DNA from: Isotricha intestinalis
Lineage: Eukaryota; Ciliophora; Litostomatea; Vestibuliferida; Isotrichidae
Reading direction: 5' to 3'
Assembly: GCA_023807065.1 (NCBI GenBank)
Contig: JAJJLU010003926.1
Coordinates: 1 to 24,129 of the forward strand
Length of the DNA stretch: 24,129 nucleotides
The notes beneath the pieces were generated by a model that searched no databases, was not told where the DNA came from, and worked only from the letters and a program-made list of their open reading frames with translations. A program made the translations under genes and the position numbers. Shown piece after piece: positions 10,301 through 15,106 of this stretch. How positions within the stretch are numbered: the stretch's first letter is position 1; every line of letters starts with the position of its first letter.

Positions 10301-10721
10301 TCTTTCATCTTTAAATTCTAATTGTTTTATTTTAAAACCATATGAACAGAAAAACTTTACGACTTTATACCCTTATAATAATAATAAATTAAATAAAAAA
10401 ATATATATTAGAAATCTTAATGAGAATGAGAATACTAATATTTATTTTTATTCCAATTTCTATTTTGAAAAACCAGAAAACATAAAATTTTTGTATTTTT
10501 TTGAAAAAAAAGAAATAATTGATGATGATAATAATAAAGATTTAAAAGGATTTTTACAGGAAAATTTATTTATAATATTAATTAGTTGTTTTGCATTGCT
10601 TTTAGTTTTAAGTGTTATAATTTTTATAATAATTTGTAAAAAGAAAAAAGAAAATCTACAAAACAATGACATGAAAATAGAAATGAGAGAATCAAATCTA
10701 GAAATTAATGCAATTGAATAA
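1353..10721 (+). CDS. Giant modular type I membrane glycoprotein, 3122 aa
   Basis: This is a single intron-less frame of 3122 codons ending in TAA. The ATG opens directly onto a signal peptide (about residues 1-19, hydrophobic core IIFILLSMFF), which fixes the start. The ectodomain, about 20-3065, is beta-rich in character with very many NxS/T sequons and few cysteines. One transmembrane helix follows at about 3072-3095, then a basic KKKK stop-transfer and a 27-residue cytoplasmic tail. The ectodomain consists of about 3.5 diverged modules with a period near 750 residues. Modules start near C482, C1219, C1974 and C2732, and the last is cut off by the membrane helix. Copies 2-4 share four cysteines at matching positions (1219/1288/1455/1473, 1974/2044/2209/2228, 2732/2802/2972/2991). 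I recognise no named domain. A surface or adhesion/receptor role is inference from topology only. No enzyme motif is visible. The repeats are far too diverged for recent duplication. Confidence 0.9.
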   Translation: MKLIIFILLSMFFKTILSYNRTIISHRNFYFSLNNSYVIFKYNLVSKFLNNTLIIYCEKAGTHHGDLFYYDNETQIIKSSYNPLFFLNSIIHYSLSTYWRYELNNVKPGNVFLLFSSSKDYSFEDTCKVIVYEEEYRINDNIFYDSFQTSDKFYLKFIVNSFHRIQIGKVYNYPKFEMNVTDLRNNKTIYSKTSYSDINYYTDYEEYLVEFMVENFNNSDSTIKISFEKLKNKYANVLLVDEVKVVPLHSKEKGGVQNFFIDLDDYIPHETIQMQFNIKFYSRINVSGIFYTTNKLDLNKTFEDNSFYVESYNFPTIKENYISFEKTNDNQKSYILQVELKEIDYSSELFSIQLESLPKPITPKSKNYYQGIIKTIFYINEESFIDDSQYLFLYINETNNIYFSTNVTAYKEVNLIVLTKQQIMDIPERKLSIQFTNKTLTFEFQFKNDINLYYFQFNPANLRINTLNTFIDSYIIFSTHFCERNIATINTLYGDTDYYIIKDYLSIDNIFNGNYQKKDRIYLIYGSHVDNSSQYIIKIKSKRPSIILFKNYIYQIDSSLVSANSTSFCLYGRFDIKHIYFPYIFENLTIPLRINLISVNNSGVYNDSVVHVYNDYHNAYYRLNYSKNFFNGNFKIKDRLHITFDSMDETILIIYFPINLFLKYYEIIKKPQKKIIPKSNYLIFQFDNDFISFANLKIYSKANSKVSIFRYNGDDSKDIIGNDTFYFDFSQIYDLEYQNIYLDLDKPKPYLSIKPFISVFNYYENIMFDFQYFDFQKIYSYERYLKWLDNETSFRIYEYNNNPEFGKGQIFIDFFEVINQKMDLYIYREKKYIERSDDNKFENYIKKINIKGEKQIILNETTMDFYDKGLFYFVFSISDFSSNESINFILQIYNPNEYILIDKKQFNLMIAINNNINLYFIIPKGRIHKKYLKYEWYNTNPNMSTSMYINSELDSFGVTNHSYREINNISYLINLVNEGKNESILYFSIKFEDEKLFYHLSNYDILRLNVLAPQMIYILNDISDEGFGETVYFNFYDSHFDKTPRVIFFDSNETLDDLPKKLEDFDEEMKIINGSYTCIKRYTRFVLIGIDVSFKQWQYFTFQKIFPNIFVQTNYSRYFSYSFKNFYINKESFHNSNTKILLYSNKYDTIISNSYIFHNGSNFFFITYDMINKVDEFRFRVNGYYYNTSFEIRYLDNIDIYYYFLEYRLNSINIQINDCSKKTYLISEYKYFNDTILYIKNLDKELNDYYYRNDGLYSNIDDFFNVNISLYEYPFKTKSLFDFIEFKCTAPTEIEINNVNIQKNYIITLNKGTTIPFFIEPYGRSFFRISNVSQIFEENFEIRVNLVTHKSRYLYINLNFSNEIITLNNQNPIKNKKFNKSYDDYIEFKGNNESILIFFSILNDKKIMFINKEEIDSYFKNEYNVFVFPIEYLTENNSFVNIYIENTLIKNKEICYEIKYGNYSEGNFNYDNCITIEGYKHYIISVENKRIISNPNQNISYFVPIYLKNIDGLKYTYNVFTYNTIKSYDIIDLNMKNNYQIYSFENNFLNPEYKGEIIFNFNIDQPQINDGVIYIYKNISEISHQNLTFINYEKNINIYGNNSLYYFNHNMNLSKYYLVFQKKTNIVNKVQIYNPSVPFQIDLKSQSFGHYYGLCYQIFYINNKNYKDTYLHYQFRNLETEIKVKITNLNGTLEFSDYQTNYSNTIKILNNYDYYFIIERKNIDKQLKYLEYLFYSSDDNKVFPLIEKNITKNYPIIFAQKLYFYVNISRLIKNEEEIIKVYQKNPQDEYKIKFFEHEDFDKMINETKEEYSLNKSSCENFNCLYSFMKRNQNDKSALIIANLKDAEFNYNIELLAISKLISTEFKKEFLANETGNYHINRDSFKNAKYIVIKSNQENIISINHKSFVNGKIIYFLDEDLLKYNEFIDIKFEEKNQINKFNIEISFITNETNIKYLMHNSKKELNSLLFEINNCNIFNGLINIFNEQEDNIVFYVETIKGDAEIYYLNSINNHTEFLNIFQDLNNYYSYPFESNSKYEFIGFKCKQNSIINITYYDFSSKEILLNYESSIPLFIKSQKEKNYLIGKNSDVFKREFIYKMEIIESKLYRKKVKINFDNKEIILDQNNKYIFDKNGLLINQYLNLTSIYGDVFIVLSIGINTDELEIYNKTQKKVNLNEQYNIFIFPENEINKNFSIIFINNNNFMTKTICYIKNYNNIDYIFTFNNGTCAEIKQNKNVSIIFDRPKQPKIGNIQTYFLLYVDNPIGLDLDYDFYEYSKLDNYQNKALLFDENIKFKLYYFNNQEKGDIYIKFDEKIKENIEIYVYNSKEFIHKNNNGFDGNILIKENIKDLNQYSFSSEDKNLYIILYDDSGREKNNMTIFSSNIFYTVPLNTNIIFYTNKNKRQELNFIIESTMQGYLHLQWVIQNKNSKGKFIIYTKDIDDAIYVSESKDKNSNFIQLNKTNYKIKFEIENEEISNVNSKITVNFNINSIKKITSFIEQSYLIPIITEQTLYFIQKIAIYSLNEIIGYNLPKVDYKLEVSYKFFEYDNEEEIIREIDSLQTEKLDGNCKNSICEYSKKKDKEEYKYICLKIDFKPNTQSEYINYNIFKIEKLPQLLTIENSMIINMEKYQKKIFGFKQNSLSFNNSIIIYLNDSKSISIYNYQYMDIPSQKNIYILNEEMVNNNIKFQLYDETNNNYQVNIYYTNDNVKIYNKFLDKRTDISSYRIKIDNCQSNIYYYGIFNKIDKEIIYIENIYGDAKVYYKDFSDVENINSLLNFTESKYIFNYPKIIDNYYDITQIICSENSLLYIIYYPYKDDEIETINFIYGKEYLIYIKNTKQLIIDENSEIYQKEFLFEMRLLLPSNTEKKLKIEFNNQAEILDNKNNILRKSIILSNNEFTFHSLIEDSYVQLKIGLKNYSYTIFNDEKEKEEINADKNHIIFKYPKDDKKVQRKSIKIIIKNYKSFDSGKICMAESFSESEIILSSLNSNCFILKPYEQKNFTTLYPYNNNKLNKKIYIRNLNENENTNIYFYSNFYFEKPENIKFLYFFEKKEIIDDDNNKDLKGFLQENLFIILISCFALLLVLSVIIFIIICKKKKENLQNNDMKIEMRESNLEINAIE
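2796..5006 (+). repeat. Ectodomain module 1 (residues ~482-1218)
   Basis: This is the first full copy of the ~750-residue module. Landmarks shared with later copies are YGD at 493-495, an IYEYNN-type motif at 796-801, and VIFFDSNETLDDLP about 30 residues before the cysteine in YTCIKRY (C1078). It lacks the full four-cysteine framework of later copies, so it is the most diverged. A shorter internal similarity, FNGNYQKKDR near nt 2880 and FNGNFKIKDR near nt 3240, about 120 residues apart, suggests that the module is built from smaller beta-sandwich-sized units. Confidence 0.6.
5007..7271 (+). repeat. Ectodomain module 2 (residues ~1219-1973)
   Basis: This is the second copy of the ~750-residue module. 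It has cysteines at 1219, 1288, 1455 and 1473, the IYSFENN landmark from residue 1541, and IKFFEHEDFDKMINE followed by a CxxxxC pair (C1818, C1823). Each landmark lies 745-758 residues from its counterpart in the neighbouring copies. Similarity is visible only at protein level; the DNA is not obviously repetitive. Confidence 0.7.
7272..9545 (+). repeat. Ectodomain module 3 (residues ~1974-2731)
   Basis: This is the third copy. It has cysteines at 1974, 2044, 2209 and 2228, with spacing nearly identical to module 2. It also has KGDAEIYY at 1999-2006, the KLYYFNN landmark from residue 2295, and YKFFEYDNEEEIIRE followed by C2569 and C2574 in the same CxxxxC arrangement as module 2. Confidence 0.7.
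9546..10550 (+). repeat. Ectodomain partial module 4 (residues ~2732-3066)
   Basis: This is the fourth, truncated copy. It has cysteines at 2732, 2802, 2972 and 2991 and YGDAKVYY at 2756-2763. The copy ends just where the IYEYNN-type landmark of the other modules would begin, and the transmembrane helix follows at once. The membrane anchor therefore replaces the second half of the module. Confidence 0.65.
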
Positions 10722-11442
10722 AAAAAATAAATAGATTAATTATTTTTTAAAAAGGTGACATAAAAACAAAATAAAACCATTTTTTTAAAATGAAATTGGG
10801 GATTGCCTTCAATCCTTAATCTCCTTTTTTTAATTTTCAAAAATAGCATTTATTTGGTAATAATTTTTTACAAAATCATTTATTTTGTTCTTCATCATCT
10901 TTTTATTTTTTTGATTGATATATTTTGATTTAATTTAATTTAGAAAAATTTTCTTAATAAAAATTTAATGAATAAAGTAAAATTTTTTGATATTCTATTT
11001 TCATTTTTATAATATGAATTTATAAATAAATTAATAATATCTTATTAAACAATTATTTGGGAATTGGACAATATTTCTTTAAAAACTTTTAATTTAAAAA
11101 GATTTTTTATTTATTAACTTTAAAATTTATCTAGTTCAAATGTGAAAATTATATTTTTAATTCATAAAAGTATATTCTATTCATAATTTTTGAGTAAAAT
11201 TTTTTTTAAAGTCATTATAATATAACAATTATTTAAATAGAAAATTTAGTCTTTCCTTTGTATATTTTTTATCAATTATTTTCATTAAAATTTTGAAAAT
11301 CACTTTTAAATTGAAAACTCCTTAAATAAAGTGTTAGAACTCATTTTTTAGAGAAATTGAGGATATATCAGATTTTTTATTATTTTTTCTTATAATAAAA
11401 ATTATTATAAATCATAAAAATTGAACATATTAAAAAATTAAA
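10722..11442. other. AT-rich spacer
   Basis: This stretch has no gene I can support. A short hairpin sits at about 10798-10813 (GGATTG, CCTT loop, CAATCC), roughly 80 nt after the giant gene's stop. Several open minus-strand frames of under 40 codons occur here, as expected by chance at this composition. The rest probably holds the 3' end of the giant gene and the promoter of the next. Confidence 0.6.
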
Positions 11443-12882
11443 ATGTATAAAAATGATACTGGACCAAGTACAACACACTCTACTGTTGCACATTCAACGA
11501 TTCCTAGAACTTCATCTAAACAAAATTTTTATTATAATTCAACAAATAATGATACTGAAAATGCAGACCCAAAAAATCAATTAATGAATCAAGTTTCATT
11601 AGAAGAAAATTTAAAAATCCAAAATAAAAATTTACAAAATCAAATTATTGTTTTAACAGAAAGAATTAAGGTTTATGAAAATGATTATATAGAAAAAATT
11701 AAATCATTAACATCCCAAATAAAAAATTTTGGGGTAACAGAAATGAATTATAAAAAACAAATTCAAAAATTAGAAAACGAAAATAAGTATTTAAAAGAAC
11801 AATTGAATGAAATGGAAGAAATATTTATTTCTTTAAAAAAAGAGGTAAAAAGTTTATTAATAAATCACACTTTAAGTAATAATAATTCAAAAAATAATAT
11901 AAATAATAAAAAAAGAAGTCATTCAACAAATCAAAATAATAAAATAATAACAGTTCCAAAATTAATCGTTAAAGAAAAAGAAAATCCTGAAACAGAAAGA
12001 AGATTAAATGAATTAGTAAATATTGTTAAACAATATTCAAAAGAAATTTCAAAATTAAAAAAAGAAAATTTAAACCTTTCAAACAGTTTACAAACTTATA
12101 ATTTTCAAAATAATAATTCAAATTTATCAACTTTACAAAATGATGATTCTTTATTAATGAAAATTTCAAATATTATTAATAATGAATTATATCTTATTAC
12201 ACAATGGGTTGAAACTTATATGGGAGATGATTATGATAAAAATTTTGAAGTTCCTTCTTTATTTAATGATGAGGAAAGTAATTTTGATAATGATGATATC
12301 AATTATAAATTAAATAATTGTATTCAATTTCCTTCTTTAAAAAATTGTTTGGAAAAATCCAGAATTAAAATAAATTCATTGTTAAATAAAAATGAAAAAG
12401 AATATATTGATATGAAAAATTTATTGAAACAAATGGAATTTAAAAATAATCAAATGAAGGAAGAAATAAATAATTTAAGAAAAGAAGTTTTAGATATAAA
12501 TACCAAAGATTTAAATTTAAATAAAATTTATAATGATTTGCAAAAAGATAATAAAAAAAATGAAAATTTAATTTCAGAATTAAAAACTACTTTGATTCAA
12601 TCAAAAAATATATATGATAAATATTTAAATAATATTTATGAAGTCGTAAATAATGAAATTAATGAGACTTTGAAAGATAATAATTTTAATGCCTTTCATG
12701 ATAAATTATTAAACATCAATTCTGGGAATTCAAACAACATTTCTGATTTACTTAGTGTAAATATCGATAAAATGATTGAATTTATTCAAAATTTAAAATA
12801 TGATTATATTAAACAAAAAGAAGAAAATCTTAAATTTTTAAATGATAAAGTCAATGATACTTTAAAAATGTATGATAAATAA
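11443..12882 (+). CDS. Coiled-coil protein of unknown function, 479 aa
   Basis: I do not recognise this protein. It is a complete frame from ATG to tandem TAA TAA stops. Residues 1-50 are Ser/Thr/Asn-rich and probably disordered. About 51-145 has continuous heptad-like spacing of Leu/Ile/Val between charged residues, typical of a long coiled coil. A disordered Asn/Lys/Ser linker follows (about 145-165), then further coiled-coil stretches near 180-215 and 320-400. Between them (about 230-315) lies a segment containing ITQWVETYMGD that looks folded rather than coiled. There is no signal peptide or membrane helix, so it is presumably cytoplasmic or cytoskeletal. It follows the giant gene on the same strand after 721 bp and shows no sign of co-transcription. 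Centriolar, ciliary or tethering functions are all possible and none is shown. Confidence 0.85.
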   Translation: MYKNDTGPSTTHSTVAHSTIPRTSSKQNFYYNSTNNDTENADPKNQLMNQVSLEENLKIQNKNLQNQIIVLTERIKVYENDYIEKIKSLTSQIKNFGVTEMNYKKQIQKLENENKYLKEQLNEMEEIFISLKKEVKSLLINHTLSNNNSKNNINNKKRSHSTNQNNKIITVPKLIVKEKENPETERRLNELVNIVKQYSKEISKLKKENLNLSNSLQTYNFQNNNSNLSTLQNDDSLLMKISNIINNELYLITQWVETYMGDDYDKNFEVPSLFNDEESNFDNDDINYKLNNCIQFPSLKNCLEKSRIKINSLLNKNEKEYIDMKNLLKQMEFKNNQMKEEINNLRKEVLDINTKDLNLNKIYNDLQKDNKKNENLISELKTTLIQSKNIYDKYLNNIYEVVNNEINETLKDNNFNAFHDKLLNINSGNSNNISDLLSVNIDKMIEFIQNLKYDYIKQKEENLKFLNDKVNDTLKMYDK

Positions 12883-13769
12883 TAATTTAAGTATTATTTT
12901 TATGTTATTATTTTTTTTCGAAATTATAATTAAAAATAAAAACTTAATTTATGTTCCAAAACAATTACATGTAAAATATATGAAAAGTGTTTTATTAATA
13001 TATTGCTATATTTTTTGAAAAAAGAAAATCAAATATTTTTTAATTAATAATGAATATTGCATTTAAACAATTAAAATAAATTAATATAGAAAAAACGAGA
13101 AAAATAGCTATAAAATCATATTAATTAATTTGAAATTGTGTTAACTGTTACATTAAACAATATATTTCCTAATATAAGAAAAATAAGTATATAGCCATAT
13201 ATAAAAAATATTAGTAAGGAAGAAAAAATAATATTTAATATAAAGATAAAAAAATCATATAAATTTTAGTAAAAATGAAAATGAATTCATCCCAGAAATA
13301 CTAAAAATATCTTAAGAATGCATAAATGAGATAAAAATTTTTTATATATGAAAAGAAAAGAATATTTATTTAAGTCAAAATTTATATTGTAACTTTAATT
13401 GACATTTTATAAATGCAGCTTTGTATTGATTAGAATCAAATTTTTAATAAGTTATATTGAAAATTCTAATAGAAGAATAAAGCATAAATAAAAAATATAT
13501 TGATGCATTAAAATGCTAATTTTCCTTCTTTTTACAGTAGAAACACATTATTCTCAATCAAAAAAAATACATTATTTAGGAGATTACCTGAAAAAAAATA
13601 CTTTTGAAAAAACTGATGAATGCTTTTAAATTAAAATAAAGTTTATCATCTTTGATAAAAAAAATTATCCTTCCAGTATTAACTTATGTGTAGTCATAAA
13701 AATTTAAATAAAAATAATTATATTCAAAAAAATATTATTGTTAATTTCTAAATTATGTATTGGATGGAA
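12883..13769. other. AT-rich spacer
   Basis: No firmly supported gene lies here. A 38-codon plus-strand frame at 13513-13629 is listed among the rejected items. The hairpin at 13757-13785 runs into the small minus-strand gene. Otherwise the sequence is A/T-rich with short homopolymers. Confidence 0.5.
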
Positions 13770-13785
13770 TCATTCCACCCAATAC
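13757..13785. repeat. Hairpin with a near-perfect 14-bp stem
   Basis: GTATTGGATGGAAT (13757-13770) and ATTCCACCCAATAC (13772-13785) are complementary at 13 of 14 positions around a single central base. Six or seven G/C bases per arm make this unlikely by chance in such an A/T-rich background. It covers the proposed second exon and stop codon of the small minus-strand gene ending at 13770, and could be an RNA structure at its 3' end or a protein-binding palindrome. Confidence 0.6.
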
Positions 13786-13906
13786 TAAAAAAATTTTTCA
13801 AAAATTTTACTTGGACACTTTGTTTCACTCCAGTTTTTTTAACAATTCTATTAGTTTTTATGGAATTTAATTCACTAGATTTAATTTGATTGCTAGAATC
13901 ATCCAT
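13770..13906 (-). CDS. Probable small spliced gene, 36 aa
   Basis: I do not recognise the product. Exon 1 (13906-13811) begins at an ATG preceded by an in-frame TAA and encodes 32 residues rich in Ser, Lys, Asn and Gln. Its G+C is higher than in neighbouring spacers. It stops at a GTAAAA, and 26 nt later a TTTTTAG precedes exon 2 (13784-13770), which adds YWVE and a TGA. The intron (13810-13785) is the same length and type as one in the 20703-21634 gene, and this match is the main support. Read without splicing, the frame continues to a TAG at 13748-13750, giving 52 residues. Which form is made cannot be decided here. A conserved micro-protein, an exon of a larger unseen gene, or chance all remain possible. 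Confidence 0.4.
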
Positions 13907-14298
13907 TTATTTTTCAATTAATTTTTAATGAAGGGAAGGATTTTAAATTATTAATTTAAATCCTTATAAAACTATTTTTTCTTTTTTTAATTCATTAAAA
14001 TCCATTGTTTTTCTTCAATTAAAACAATTATTCAATAATCAAAAAGATAATTTTGTTAATATAAATACTATAGCAAGCACTGAGTTTATGAAAATGAACA
14101 ATTAATTCTATATTATCAATTCAAAAATTTAATTGCATATCAAGTTAACATTAAATTCAAATTAACTTTCTAAAATTATTTTCATTTTTATTTTAATAAT
14201 TATAGTTAAAAAAATGAAATTAAAAAATTTTGTATTGTAATTATATTTAAAAAATATGGTGAAAAATTTTAATTTCTATATAGAGTTAATTTTCCAAT
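13907..14298. other. Spacer between two minus-strand genes
   Basis: No gene is seen. An imperfect inverted repeat (AAGGATTTTAAATTA against TTAATTTAAATCCTT, about 13936-13965) lies just upstream of the small minus-strand gene, where its promoter would be. The rest is A/T-rich 3' flank of the gene ending at 14299. Confidence 0.5.
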
Positions 14299-15021
14299 TT
14301 ATTTTTCTTTTCTTAATCCTTCAATTTTTTTATCATTTTCTCCCGGACGTTGGAAAAATCTATTAGCAATAGGATCCCATAATTGTTTATTTCCAATATA
14401 ACCTTTATGTCTTCTTCTAATATCTAATCTAGCATTTATACTTCTTATTTGATAAGGAACTCTTTGATGATCATTATTTTTATCTTGATTATAATAATCA
14501 AAACTCCAACAATTTTTATCTTTTAATTTTTGTTCTTGAGTAATTGTATCAAAAACATATTTATCTGTTTTAAAATGAACTTGATCATAATCAAAGTTTA
14601 TTTTTTGATCTTTTGGATTTATCATTGACATTTTATATATACTTTCTCTATTATCATAATTTTCATCAATTAAATTATTATTTAAATTCTTTGAAATATA
14701 TTTTTGATTAAAAAGTTCTTTTTCTTCTTGAGTCATATTAGATGGAATATAATCATTTTTATTTGTTGTTTCTAAAAAATGATGATCATTCATTCCAATT
14801 TCAAAATTTGAATGATTTGGAAATAAATATGTTTTATCATCTAAATTTGCATGATTATTTCTTAAGTCTTTCTCTGTATATTTCATTCTTGTTTCTGTTG
14901 TATAATTTTGTTGCCATTCTTTTCTTCCTATATTATAATGATGTTCATTTGAATTTATTGGTTTTCCTATGAAAATTGTGTTTGTTGGAAGGCAGTTTTT
15001 TAATTTATACCCATCAAACAT
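14299..15021 (-). CDS. Axonemal / microtubule-associated-like protein, 240 aa
   Basis: This is a complete frame. The ATG at 15021 is the first in frame, giving MFDGYKLKN; the codons upstream are non-ATG. The protein is hydrophilic, with no signal peptide, membrane helix or coiled coil. It is built of short segments rich in Tyr, His, Asn, Asp and Trp. Examples are EWQQNYTTETRMKYTEKD near the N-terminus, a central QEEKELFNQKY, and a C-terminal RRRHKGYIGNKQLWDPIANR. Extended chains with scattered aromatics and a terminal 'DPI-NRFF'-type segment recall the small microtubule inner or decorating proteins of cilia. That comparison is an impression, not a family assignment. Its start lies 85 bp from the divergent kinase gene, which suggests a shared promoter region. 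It ends in TAA. Confidence applies to the gene; the functional guess is weak. Confidence 0.85.
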   Translation of the reverse strand: MFDGYKLKNCLPTNTIFIGKPINSNEHHYNIGRKEWQQNYTTETRMKYTEKDLRNNHANLDDKTYLFPNHSNFEIGMNDHHFLETTNKNDYIPSNMTQEEKELFNQKYISKNLNNNLIDENYDNRESIYKMSMINPKDQKINFDYDQVHFKTDKYVFDTITQEQKLKDKNCWSFDYYNQDKNNDHQRVPYQIRSINARLDIRRRHKGYIGNKQLWDPIANRFFQRPGENDKKIEGLRKEK

Positions 15022-15106
15022 TATTATTTTTTTTAATTTTTTCTTTTTCAATATTTATTTATTTAAAAATAATTATTATTTAAGAAAATAAATATTTGAA
15101 AAGGAA
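15022..15106. promoter_or_regulatory. Short divergent promoter region
   Basis: Only 85 bp separate the start codons of the minus-strand gene (ATG at 15021) and the plus-strand kinase (ATG at 15107). Both 5' untranslated regions and both promoters must fit here or overlap the neighbouring gene. The segment contains a perfect 11-bp inverted repeat, AATATTTATTT (15050-15060) and AAATAAATATT (15086-15096), with a 25-bp spacer. I infer a bidirectional promoter. No known factor site is recognised. Confidence 0.55.

Noticed and set aside
10736..10849. 37-codon minus-strand frame containing EGNPQFHFKKM
   Set aside because: Length is within chance expectation and it lies in the 3' flank of the giant gene without any further signal.
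13513..13629. 38-codon plus-strand frame beginning MLIFLLFTVETHYS
   Set aside because: At this A/T content open runs of 30-40 codons are expected by chance in spacers. No splice partner or domain supports it.
14742..14972. Plus-strand frame opposite the 14299-15021 gene
   Set aside because: Antisense shadow; Phe/Leu/Tyr-rich composition results from reading the complement of a charged coding sequence.
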